In this document: in pieces, positions 27,945 to 34,979 of the stretch
Layout of the letters: every line of letters starts with the position of its first letter
Numbering within the stretch: position 1 is the first letter of the stretch
DNA from: Lachnospiraceae bacterium
GTDB lineage: Bacteria > Bacillota > Clostridia > Lachnospirales > Lachnospiraceae
Direction: 5' to 3'
DNA: 44,540 nt
Assembly: GCA_024681595.1 (NCBI GenBank)
Contig: JAILAN010000003.1
Span: forward strand, 1-44,540
Program-made: the position numbers and the translations under genes
The notes under the pieces: model-generated
Seen by the model: the letters and a program-made list of their open reading frames with translations, nothing else
Told to the model about the DNA's origin: nothing
The model's database searches: none

Positions 27945-27971
27945 AAAAAACAAACACTACAGTGTCTGTTT
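27945..27971 (-). promoter_or_regulatory. Terminator-like hairpin in the malQ leader
   Basis: On the minus strand AAACAGACAC and GTGTTTGTTT pair (one G-U) around loop TGTA, followed by a T run. It lies about 10 bases after the predicted malQ start site and 30 bases before the start codon, so it could be an attenuator, a 5' stabiliser, or the terminator for thiT-thiN read-through. Confidence 0.5.
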
Positions 27972-27987
27972 TGGGTGACATATTTTG

Positions 27988-28016
27988 AGTGTATAAGGAA
28001 AACGTTTTCTTGTCAA
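27988..28016 (-). promoter_or_regulatory. malQ promoter
   Basis: On the minus strand consensus TTGACA (28011-28016), a 17-base spacer and TACACT (27988-27993) give a start near 27981. The -35 box begins 2 bases from the thiN stop codon. Confidence 0.7.
27998..28009. promoter_or_regulatory. LacI-family (MalR/CcpA-like) operator
   Basis: GAAAACGTTTTC is a perfect 12-bp palindrome with the central CG typical of LacI-family sites, and lies in the spacer of the malQ promoter. It would repress by promoter occlusion. A maltose repressor or CcpA is expected; neither is encoded in this window. Confidence 0.65.
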
Positions 28017-28017
28017 G

Positions 28018-28671
28018 TTATAAATATGAGGATTCGACGATGAGCAAAATGCCCGTTTCCACGGATACGCTGACCCTGTCAGATACATATTCGTTGCTGA
28101 GGCCAAGAGGGAAGGTGCCGGTCAGGGTTATCCCCTCGGCATCGTACGCAGAGCCGCGGATATTCACATTTAAACATCGGTCGGACAGAGAAAAGACAGA
28201 AAGGGAATAACCTTCTTTTTTCTCAAGGATCAAAGATGAATCCTTTATCACCGTCAGAATGTCGCGTTTGCCACTTATCCTGCAAAGGCTTGCACCTTGT
28301 TCCGCGGCATATGCCATGCTCTGAATGTTGGCTAGCGTATGATCGAGTCTTCCGCCCAGAGCACAGACGATCTCTAAGTGAGAATATCCTTTTTTAAGAG
28401 CTTCCCTTATAGCCAGCATGGTATCGCTGTCATCCTTGTGAGAGGGGAACTTTAAAACACGGTTTTGATCAAATGAGTGCGTCAAAATATAATCCGAAAC
28501 GACGGATTCATCTGTAGAATCGAAATCCCCTATGATCACATCGGGCACTATATTCATTTTCTCCGAGTAAATGATCCCCTTATCACATGCGATAACATGA
28601 TCATAACGAAGGCCCTTTGGCAGAGGGTTGTATTCGCCTCCGGAGATTATTAGGCATATTTTATCAGCCAT
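28018..28671 (-). CDS. thiN: Thiamine diphosphokinase
   Basis: ThiN transfers pyrophosphate from ATP to thiamine, making the TPP cofactor. I start it at 28671 (MADKICLIISGGEYNPLP), with AAAGGA 8 bases upstream; a longer reading from 28692 is less likely. The 217-residue protein has the family motifs IACDKGI, VIIGDFDSTDESV and VCALGGRLDHTLANI. Its first bases overlap the thiT stop codon by 8 bases (ATGGCTGA), so import and activation of thiamine are translationally coupled and both are under the TPP riboswitch upstream of thiT. Its stop codon is 1 base from the malQ -35 box. Confidence 0.95.
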   Translation of the reverse strand: MADKICLIISGGEYNPLPKGLRYDHVIACDKGIIYSEKMNIVPDVIIGDFDSTDESVVSDYILTHSFDQNRVLKFPSHKDDSDTMLAIREALKKGYSHLEIVCALGGRLDHTLANIQSMAYAAEQGASLCRISGKRDILTVIKDSSLILEKKEGYSLSVFSLSDRCLNVNIRGSAYDAEGITLTGTFPLGLSNEYVSDRVSVSVETGILLIVESSYL

Positions 28672-29494
28672 TATCCGTATCCTTTTGGACATTTTGTAAA
28701 CTGTCTATTATCAGCATGACGGTACCGAGCATAACTGCGACAATGGTAACCACAACAACACTCATCCAGTTAACATTGGGAAGACCGGCAAAATCAAATA
28801 CTCCGTCCTCATTCTGCAGATGTACAAATATCATCCTTACATCGAATACCAGCGCTCCGGCTATCATCAACCCGCCTATGATCCGAAGCGGTGATATCTT
28901 GTGTGTACTGGCCCCTCTGATGGGAGATATCATATCGCTCCTGAAATCAAGGATCGATCCTATGTAAAAGGCCAGCATTACTGTGATCAGCGTTTCCGGA
29001 ACCATGTAGGTCGCGTTGTATCCTATCGAATAGATAACGGCGGCATTGGTAGGGATAGACAGTCCGGCCCAGACCGTTGCCCCGGAGATAACATGACAAA
29101 TGAATCTCAAAACACATGAAACAGCGGCTCCCGCAGAAAGCCCGGCCGACTGGGAGTGACCTTTCCTTAATATACCGCCCAGCCCGAGGACTAAAAACGC
29201 GACCAGATAATCAAGCAGCGCAACGGCGATTACGGACTGCCATGTAGTAACATATGTCAGGTTGTTAAGCCCCAGCAGCATCTGGAAAACGCCGAATACG
29301 AATCCTGTCAGCATTCCCCAGCGTATGCCGTAACGGTATGCGATAATGATGACGGGTAACATGCTGGCTACGGTGATGGATCCTCCGAAAGGAAGATCGA
29401 TGAACTTGATCATTGATAGAACGATTCCCAACGCCAGCATCAGCGAAGATTCTACGAGGCGTCTGGCGCCTCCGGAAACAGATGAATTAGACAT
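28664..29494 (-). CDS. thiT: Energy-coupling-factor thiamine transporter ThiT
   Basis: ThiT is the S component that binds thiamine and docks to a shared ECF energising module. The N-terminal part (about 1-195) has the family pattern of six membrane segments, with FGGSITVASMLPVIIIAYRYG, and WGMLTGFVFGVFQMLLGLNN and TTWQSVIAVALLDY (here listed in pieces), the last two framing the ligand site. The protein is 276 residues, about 80 longer than usual; the extra C-terminal region holds two further hydrophobic segments (PLRIIGGLMIAGALVF and MSVVVVTIVAVMLGTVMLII). AGGAGG lies 6 bases before the ATG. It is under a TPP riboswitch and overlaps thiN. The ECF A, A' and T subunits are not in the window. 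Confidence 0.94.
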   Translation of the reverse strand: MSNSSVSGGARRLVESSLMLALGIVLSMIKFIDLPFGGSITVASMLPVIIIAYRYGIRWGMLTGFVFGVFQMLLGLNNLTYVTTWQSVIAVALLDYLVAFLVLGLGGILRKGHSQSAGLSAGAAVSCVLRFICHVISGATVWAGLSIPTNAAVIYSIGYNATYMVPETLITVMLAFYIGSILDFRSDMISPIRGASTHKISPLRIIGGLMIAGALVFDVRMIFVHLQNEDGVFDFAGLPNVNWMSVVVVTIVAVMLGTVMLIIDSLQNVQKDTDNG

Positions 29495-29500
29495 AAAAAA

Positions 29501-29523
29501 CCTCCTGAAATGATAACAGGGGG
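29501..29523 (-). promoter_or_regulatory. Possible ribosome-binding-site sequestering hairpin of the TPP riboswitch
   Basis: On the minus strand CCCCCTG and CAGGAGG can pair (one mismatch) around a 9-base loop, which would hide the thiT Shine-Dalgarno AGGAGG. This suggests translational control by the upstream riboswitch. The pairing was found by eye. Confidence 0.45.
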
Positions 29524-29548
29524 GAACAAACCGCGGATGCGGTAAATA

Positions 29549-29630
29549 CGCTTCCCTACGCCGGTATTGCCCGGTTCAGGTGATGAGGGTATAGCCTTGT
29601 CGGCATTCTCAGCTTGCGCTCCCCTAGCCT
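29549..29630 (-). promoter_or_regulatory. TPP riboswitch (THI element)
   Basis: Read on the minus strand, the conserved blocks appear in order: GGGGAGCGCAAGCTGAGA (GGGG-GC..CTGAGA), then ATACCCTCATCACCTGA (the ACCC...ACCTGA core), then AATACCGGCGTAGGGAAG (the closing GCGTAGGGAA). This is the canonical TPP aptamer. It lies 55 bases before thiT and just after the thiT promoter. Confidence 0.95.
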
Positions 29631-29641
29631 TAACTGCATTA

Positions 29642-29670
29642 AAGATAAATCCTCATGGACAAACTGTCAA
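29642..29670 (-). promoter_or_regulatory. thiT-thiN promoter
   Basis: On the minus strand consensus TTGACA (29665-29670), 17 bases, then TATCTT (29642-29647), placing the transcript start a few bases before the riboswitch aptamer. Confidence 0.65.
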
Positions 29671-29734
29671 GATGTATATTCTTCCGCTCTGTACCTTGGG
29701 TGCGATCGGATGTATAATTATGTTCATGGAAAAC

Positions 29735-30250
29735 ATGGAGATCGAAAGAAAGTTCCTGGTAAAGCGGATGCCGGAGCTTGATAACTACACATACAGGGAA
29801 CTCGAGCAGGGATATCTTAGTACTTCCCCGACCGTCAGGGTGCGAAGGGAGAATGATGAGTATTATCTGACATACAAGTCCAGATCTACGGATGATATCT
29901 CGAGGGTCGAGTATAATCTGCCCCTGACCAGAGAATCCTATGAACACCTCATCAAAAAAGCCGACGGCAATATCATCACCAAGCGAAGATACATAATACC
30001 GCTTAATGAAGATACCGGCGGCCGGGTATTAACAGGAGATCCCGACCCGCATGCGAAAGGATCGGGCCTCATAGTTGAACTTGATGTCTTTGAACCGCCA
30101 TTTGCACCGCTGGTGCTTGCGGAAGTTGAGTTTTCTTCGATAGAGGAGGCGGATTCTTTTGTAAAGCCGGACTGGCTGGGAGAGGACGTATCATCAGACA
30201 GGCGTTATTACAATTCATATATGTCTCAGCAGGATCTGTTATCCAAATGA
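29735..30250 (+). CDS. CYTH-domain protein
   Basis: The protein (171 residues from this start) begins MEIERKFLVKRM with the CYTH/triphosphate tunnel metalloenzyme signature ExExK (EIERK). It continues with LEQGYLSTSPTVRVRREN, YYLTYKSRS, a VEYNLPLT segment and VELDVFEPP...LAEVEFSS, all as expected of a TTM hydrolase of the YgiF/NE1496 kind that acts on inorganic tripolyphosphate or ATP with metal. The start is uncertain: in-frame ATGs lie at 29720, 29726 and 29735, and none has a good Shine-Dalgarno. A TATAAT at 29713-29718 would make the transcript start near 29725, so I prefer 29735. It is divergent from thiT. The in vivo substrate is unknown. Confidence 0.88.
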   Translation: MEIERKFLVKRMPELDNYTYRELEQGYLSTSPTVRVRRENDEYYLTYKSRSTDDISRVEYNLPLTRESYEHLIKKADGNIITKRRYIIPLNEDTGGRVLTGDPDPHAKGSGLIVELDVFEPPFAPLVLAEVEFSSIEEADSFVKPDWLGEDVSSDRRYYNSYMSQQDLLSK

Positions 30251-30293
30251 GGGTCCTGTTTTCATGATTCTTTATTTTTCCCGATATATGTGA

Positions 30294-30299
30294 TAAAAT
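30294..30299 (+). promoter_or_regulatory. Extended -10 promoter of the PPIase lipoprotein gene
   Basis: TAAAAT preceded by TGA forms an extended -10, with a weak TTTATT 17 bases upstream. The predicted start, near 30306, is only about 5 bases before a strong hairpin. Confidence 0.45.
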
Positions 30300-30310
30300 C
30301 TTGTGGTTGT

Positions 30311-30334
30311 GGCAAACACGAAGGCGTGTCTGCC
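30311..30334 (+). promoter_or_regulatory. 5' leader hairpin of the PPIase lipoprotein gene
   Basis: GGCAAACACG (30311-30320) pairs with CGTGTCTGCC (30325-30334) with one mismatch around loop AAGG. It ends 6 bases before the AAGGAG ribosome binding site. A 5' hairpin at this position could stabilise the mRNA. Confidence 0.5.
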
Positions 30335-30353
30335 GTTAGGAAGGAGTATTATT

Positions 30354-31439
30354 ATGAAAAAGGTATCTATTTGCCTGAGCATGATGCTATTTGTGGCATT
30401 GCTTTTATCAGGCTGCGGCATGAAGGAAGAGGATATGAAGTACCTTAAGGACTTCGATCCTTCAAAATACGTTACGCTCGGAGAATATAAGGGCATGAAC
30501 ATAACCATACCCAAGACAGAGGTTACCGACGAAGACGTTGACAGTTATATAGATTACCTGTTATCCGCCAATGAGTCATATGTGGATATAACAGACAGAG
30601 ATGTGGCTCAAAACGGAGACGTTGCAAATATCGACTACGAAGGTAAAAAGGACGGGGTTGCATTTGACGGCGGAACAGCCCAGGGGTACGACCTTAATCT
30701 TGGGTCCGGAGTGTTTATAGACGGATTTGAGGATGGAGTAGTAGGCATGAAGGTCGGAGAAACCAAGGATCTGACACTTACTTTTCCAGATAACTACGCT
30801 AACGAGGACCTGGCAGGTGCTGAGGTTGTCTTTACGGTAACCCTCAATTCCATCAAGGAAGCAGTTATACCCGAACTTACCGATGAGTATGTCAAATCTC
30901 TCGATAACGGGCTTAGCACTGTCGAGGAGTACAAGGCTGATATACGCAAGACTATCGAGGATTCCAACGCCTCTACACGCGAAAACAGCATTGAACAGGC
31001 TATAACGGACAAGCTCCTTGCTGAGGCGACAATTAACGGTGCACCCTCAGGATTTGTCCTCAGGCTTACCGATACAGTATTAAATGAGATAAATGAAACC
31101 GCGGCAAATGCCGGAGTAGAGCCCGGAATGGTGGCTGCATATTATTATGGCGTTAATCAGGATAACTACACTGAAGAACTTAAGAATTTTGTTAACGACA
31201 ATCTTCTTCCAAATTACCTGGTGTTCGGTGCAGTAGCCGAAAAGGAGGGTATAAAGGTTACGGATGAGGATATCGACAAAGATATTCAGAGAATGATAGA
31301 CGAAAATGCCGCAGACATTACCGTTGAAGAATACAAAAAGGACTTTACGGAAAATGACCTTGAATCCTACAGAGAATATCTGCTCATCACAAAGGCGATG
31401 GACATCCTTAAGGAAAATGCGGTCATCACCGAAGAATAA
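30354..31439 (+). CDS. Lipoprotein peptidyl-prolyl isomerase, trigger-factor-like
   Basis: I start at 30354 (MKKVSICLSMMLF), where AAGGAG precedes the ATG by 7 bases. The N-terminus is a lipoprotein signal with lipobox LLSGC, so Cys21 should be lipidated and the protein held on the outer face of the membrane. An FKBP-type isomerase domain follows at about residues 85-170 (NGDVANIDYEG, GVFIDGFEDGVVGMKVGE, FPDNYANEDLAGAEVVF). The C-terminal helical region from PELTDEYVKSL onward matches the trigger factor chaperone domain. The ribosome-binding N-terminal domain of true trigger factor is missing. It is therefore probably an extracytoplasmic foldase with a PrsA-like role; that role is inference. 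It is monocistronic, with a terminator. Confidence 0.92.
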   Translation: MKKVSICLSMMLFVALLLSGCGMKEEDMKYLKDFDPSKYVTLGEYKGMNITIPKTEVTDEDVDSYIDYLLSANESYVDITDRDVAQNGDVANIDYEGKKDGVAFDGGTAQGYDLNLGSGVFIDGFEDGVVGMKVGETKDLTLTFPDNYANEDLAGAEVVFTVTLNSIKEAVIPELTDEYVKSLDNGLSTVEEYKADIRKTIEDSNASTRENSIEQAITDKLLAEATINGAPSGFVLRLTDTVLNEINETAANAGVEPGMVAAYYYGVNQDNYTEELKNFVNDNLLPNYLVFGAVAEKEGIKVTDEDIDKDIQRMIDENAADITVEEYKKDFTENDLESYREYLLITKAMDILKENAVITEE

Positions 31440-31513
31440 GCATGATCAGAGAGCTTTTCAGATGACTACGGATATATGATCTTCTACGGCCATAAAAAAG
31501 GGGCGTAGCATCA

Positions 31514-31545
31514 AAAAAGAGTGCGTAAAACCGCACTCTTTCTTG
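31514..31545 (+). terminator. Terminator after the PPIase lipoprotein gene
   Basis: AAAGAGTGCG (31516-31525) and CGCACTCTTT (31532-31541) form a perfect 10-bp stem, with an A run before and T-rich sequence after. The T-rich tail runs into the -35 box of the next promoter. Confidence 0.85.
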
Positions 31546-31571
31546 TTATATGTAAATTGTTGTGATAGAAT
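31543..31571 (+). promoter_or_regulatory. Promoter of the AGCS-gatCAB operon
   Basis: TTGTTA (31543-31548), 17 bases, TAGAAT (31566-31571). The predicted start is near 31578, leaving a leader of about 65 bases. The -35 box lies in the T tail of the preceding terminator. Confidence 0.6.
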
Positions 31572-31602
31572 TATCTCTGTGTTGTCAAAAACAGCTAATA
31601 CC

Positions 31603-31622
31603 GGGCGAATGATGCTTCGCCC
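31603..31622 (+). promoter_or_regulatory. Leader hairpin before the AGCS symporter
   Basis: GGGCGAA (31603-31609) pairs with TTCGCCC (31616-31622) around TGATGC, a perfect 7-bp stem, 7 bases before the GGGGAG ribosome binding site. Confidence 0.45.
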
Positions 31623-31642
31623 AAGGACAGGGGAGATTGTTT

Positions 31643-33184
31643 ATGGAAAAATTTTTAGAATCAGTTACGGCAGTAAATGACGTAGTAAACGGGTTCGCGT
31701 GGGGATGGTTCGCCATCATACTGCTTCTTGGAACAGGTCTTATCTGTACGATCATCACCGGATGCTTCCAGATATCGCATCTTAAACACTGGTGGGGCAA
31801 GACCATCGGTTCCGTTTTTCACAAGGATACCAGACACAATAAGGACATGGGAGCTGTTTCACAGTTCCAGGCTCTTTGTACAGCACTTGCTGCGACCATA
31901 GGAACAGGTAATATCGCCGGAGTATCAGCTGCTATATGCATCGGCGGTCCCGGAGCCGTATTCTGGATGTGGGTTGCCGCTTTTCTCGGAATGATGACAA
32001 ACTACTCCGAAAATATTCTGGGTATTTATTTCCGTCGCAAGAATGCCGAAAATGAATGGTCCGGCGGCGCAATGTACTATCTGCAGGACGGTCTGGGTTC
32101 ATATAAGGGAATGAAGGCCGTAGGTAAGATCCTGGCAGTTGTATTCAGTATCTTTGCCGTACTTGCTTCATTTGGAATAGGTAACATGGGTCAGATCAAC
32201 AAGATCACCCTTAATATACAGTCTGCATTCTTTGGCAGCGTTAACGCACCTACACTTCAGGGCGTTTCACTGGTCAACTGGATCATAGGATTAGTCCTCA
32301 TGGTGATAGGCGGATTTATCATTCTCGGAGGACTTCAGAGGATAGCATACTTTGCTGAAAGAGTAGTTCCCTTCATGGCAGTCGCCTATGTACTCGGATC
32401 GCTCGTTATAATCATTCTTCATATAGGAAGTCTTGGCGCCATATTCGGAGCTATCTTCAAGTTTGCGTTTGTTCCGAGAGCCGTTGCAGGCGGCGTATCC
32501 GGATCAGTCATCAAGATGATCCTCGACGGCCCGGTCAAGAACGGATGTAAGAGAGGCATCTTCTCTAACGAAGCCGGATTGGGTTCCTCAGTCATGGTGC
32601 ACTCAAACTCAAATGTCAAGGAACCTGTTAAGCAGGGTATGTGGGGAATATTCGAAGTGTTCGCCGATACGATGATCGTATGTACAATGACGGCCATCGT
32701 TGTATTATCATCCGGTGTAGTTGATCTTCAGACCGGACTTTGCGCTGAGGGAACAAACGATGCAACACTGGTTGCTCAGACATTCGGAGCCACATTCGGC
32801 AAGCCCGGTGAATGGTTCGTGGCTCTGGCAGTTCTGCTCTTTGCATTTACAACCGTAATGGGATGGTCTCATTACGGATCAAAGGCTGTTGAGTATCTCT
32901 TTGGAATAAAGGGAGTTAAGGTATATAAGGTGATCTTCGTTCTGATGATGATATCGGGCGCAGTACTCACATCATCACTGGCATGGGATATCTCTGATAC
33001 ATTTAACGGGCTGATGATGATCCCGAACCTCATCGGCGTCCTTTCAATGACACCGCTCGTTGTCAAGCTCACACGTAATTACGTTGAGAGAAAGATAAAA
33101 GGCAGCGATGTAGAGCCTATGCTTTCATTTGACCCCGAGATCCAGAAAGAGCATGCTGCAATGGTCAAAGAAGGAGCTGAATGA
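31643..33184 (+). CDS. Alanine/glycine:cation symporter family (AGCS) transporter
   Basis: This 513-residue polytopic protein has about 10-11 membrane segments and the AGCS features FQALCTALAATIGTGNIAGV, GGPGAVFWMWVAAFLGM, GAMYYLQDGL and GIFSNEAGLGS. These carriers import alanine, glycine or, for B. subtilis AlsT, glutamine with Na+ or H+. I place the start at ATG 31643, with GGGGAG 7 bases upstream; a TTG at 31637 is less likely. It has its own promoter and leader hairpin, and gatC follows after 3 bases, so it is the first gene of a transcript that encodes the glutamine-dependent tRNA amidotransferase. A glutamine substrate would make sense there but is not shown by sequence. Confidence 0.95.
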   Translation: MEKFLESVTAVNDVVNGFAWGWFAIILLLGTGLICTIITGCFQISHLKHWWGKTIGSVFHKDTRHNKDMGAVSQFQALCTALAATIGTGNIAGVSAAICIGGPGAVFWMWVAAFLGMMTNYSENILGIYFRRKNAENEWSGGAMYYLQDGLGSYKGMKAVGKILAVVFSIFAVLASFGIGNMGQINKITLNIQSAFFGSVNAPTLQGVSLVNWIIGLVLMVIGGFIILGGLQRIAYFAERVVPFMAVAYVLGSLVIIILHIGSLGAIFGAIFKFAFVPRAVAGGVSGSVIKMILDGPVKNGCKRGIFSNEAGLGSSVMVHSNSNVKEPVKQGMWGIFEVFADTMIVCTMTAIVVLSSGVVDLQTGLCAEGTNDATLVAQTFGATFGKPGEWFVALAVLLFAFTTVMGWSHYGSKAVEYLFGIKGVKVYKVIFVLMMISGAVLTSSLAWDISDTFNGLMMIPNLIGVLSMTPLVVKLTRNYVERKIKGSDVEPMLSFDPEIQKEHAAMVKEGAE

Positions 33185-33187
33185 TCC

Positions 33188-33481
33188 ATGGCAAATATAA
33201 TTTCCGATGAAACCATAGAATATGTCGGGATCCTGGCCAAACTGGAGCTTAACGAAGCACAGAAGGAAAGGGCAAAAAAGGATATGGCCGACATGCTCGA
33301 TTATATTGATAAACTGGGAGAACTCGATACCGACGGTATCGAACCGATGTCCCATGTTTTTGATGTTAAGAATGTCTGGCGCGAGGATGTCGTGACCAAC
33401 ACGGATGATCGTGAGAACATCATCAAAAACGCCCCGGGAGAAAAGAACGGAATGTTCGAGGTTCCCAAAACTTTTGACTGA
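33188..33481 (+). CDS. gatC: Asp-tRNA(Asn)/Glu-tRNA(Gln) amidotransferase subunit C
   Basis: GatC is the small 97-residue subunit that wraps around GatA and stabilises the GatCAB complex. Family features are the N-terminal [25 protein letters not shown]-type helix (VGILAKLEL), [24 protein letters not shown] in two parts ([20 protein letters not shown]), and VWREDVV. AAGGAG is about 11 bases before the ATG, inside the end of the AGCS gene, which ends 3 bases before. gatA follows after 19 bases. Confidence 0.95.
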   Translation: MANIISDETIEYVGILAKLELNEAQKERAKKDMADMLDYIDKLGELDTDGIEPMSHVFDVKNVWREDVVTNTDDRENIIKNAPGEKNGMFEVPKTFD

Positions 33482-33500
33482 TCAGGTAAGGATAGAATAC

Positions 33501-34979
33501 ATGAGCATTTTGGATCTGACGGCCCTGGAGTTATCCGCCGCCATCAAAGAAAAAAAGTACACGGTTGAAGAAGCTGTCAAAGCGGTCCTTCAAAGGATCG
33601 ATCAGTGTGACAAAGAATATAACTGCTATATCACGGTAGATGCAGAAGGAGCCCTCAGAGAAGCCAAGAGGGTTCAGCAGCTCATCGATGATAAGACATT
33701 TAACGGACCCCTTGCAGGGGTTCCCGTTGCGATAAAGGACAATATCTGCACCGAGGGAATGTTGACCACCTGTGCATCGAGGATCCTTTATAATTTCGTT
33801 CCGACGTTTTCATCGGAGGCTGTCATAGCACTTAAAAATGCGGGAGCGGTCATTATAGGCAAGACCAACATGGACGAATTCGCCATGGGATCGACCACCG
33901 AGACCAGCTTTTTCGGCCCGACCAAGAACCCGAGAAATCCGGGGCATGTACCCGGAGGATCATCCGGAGGATCGGCATCGGCTGTTGCATCTAACGAGTG
34001 CTTTTTTGCGCTGGGGTCTGATACAGGCGGCTCTATCAGGCAGCCTGCTTCGTATTGCGGTGTTGTCGGATTAAAGCCTACATACGGCAGGGTTTCAAGA
34101 TACGGGCTCATAGCCTATGGCTCATCGCTCGATCAGATCGGTCCGCTTTGCAAGGACGTATCCGACTGTGCGGCTATTATGGAGGTTATCTGCTCACACG
34201 ATCCCAAGGATTCCACATCGGTAGACAGGCAGGATAATGATTTCACATCCGCCCTCGTTGATGACGTGGCTGGAATGAAGATCGGTGTTCCGAGAGATTA
34301 TTTTGCCGAGGGGTTGGATGATGAAGTCAGGGAGACTGTTCTTAAAGCTGTCGATGTACTTAAGGAAAAGGGTGCGATCGTAGAGGAATTTGACCTGTCA
34401 CTTGTCGATTATGCGATCCCCACATATTATACGATAGCTGCCGCTGAGGCATCTTCTAATCTGGAGAGATTCGACGGTATCAAGTACGGATACAGGACCG
34501 AAGAATACACTGGTTTACATAATATGTACAAAAAGACCCGTTCCGAAGGCTTCGGAGACGAGGTAAAAAGAAGGATAATGCTCGGATCCTTTGTATTAAG
34601 TTCGGGTTATTATGATGCATATTACCTAAAGGCATTAAAGGTAAAAGCCCTCATAAAGAAGGCATTTGACGAAGCTTTTGCCAGATACGATATCATTATA
34701 GGACCTGTCGCTCCGACTACGGCTCCAAAGCTTGGAGACAGCCTTAAGGATCCCATAGCGATGTACCTGTCCGATATCTATACGATCTCCGTTAACCTGG
34801 CAGGATTGCCGGGAATGAGCATTCCATGTGGAACGGATTCCCGGGGACTTCCTATAGGCCTTCAGCTCATAGCTGACTGCTTTAATGAAAAGAATATAAT
34901 CAGAGCCGCATACTCATATGAGAGTGCTTGCGGTAATTATCATAAGAGCATTACCTGCGGAAAGGACGGTGAGAACTGA
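33501..34979 (+). CDS. gatA: Glutamyl-tRNA(Gln) amidotransferase subunit A
   Basis: GatA hydrolyses glutamine and supplies ammonia to GatB for converting Glu-tRNA(Gln) and/or Asp-tRNA(Asn). The 492-residue protein is an amidase-signature enzyme with the full Ser-cis-Ser-Lys triad: K79 (VAIKDNIC), S154 (PGGSSGGSAS) and S178 (SDTGGSIRQPAS), matching the known GatA numbering. The ATG at 33501 follows AGGTAAGGA; a longer reading from 33405 would overlap gatC and is not family sequence. It ends as TGATG, overlapping the gatB start. A GatCAB system suggests indirect Gln-tRNA(Gln) synthesis in this organism. Confidence 0.97.
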   Translation: MSILDLTALELSAAIKEKKYTVEEAVKAVLQRIDQCDKEYNCYITVDAEGALREAKRVQQLIDDKTFNGPLAGVPVAIKDNICTEGMLTTCASRILYNFVPTFSSEAVIALKNAGAVIIGKTNMDEFAMGSTTETSFFGPTKNPRNPGHVPGGSSGGSASAVASNECFFALGSDTGGSIRQPASYCGVVGLKPTYGRVSRYGLIAYGSSLDQIGPLCKDVSDCAAIMEVICSHDPKDSTSVDRQDNDFTSALVDDVAGMKIGVPRDYFAEGLDDEVRETVLKAVDVLKEKGAIVEEFDLSLVDYAIPTYYTIAAAEASSNLERFDGIKYGYRTEEYTGLHNMYKKTRSEGFGDEVKRRIMLGSFVLSSGYYDAYYLKALKVKALIKKAFDEAFARYDIIIGPVAPTTAPKLGDSLKDPIAMYLSDIYTISVNLAGLPGMSIPCGTDSRGLPIGLQLIADCFNEKNIIRAAYSYESACGNYHKSITCGKDGEN

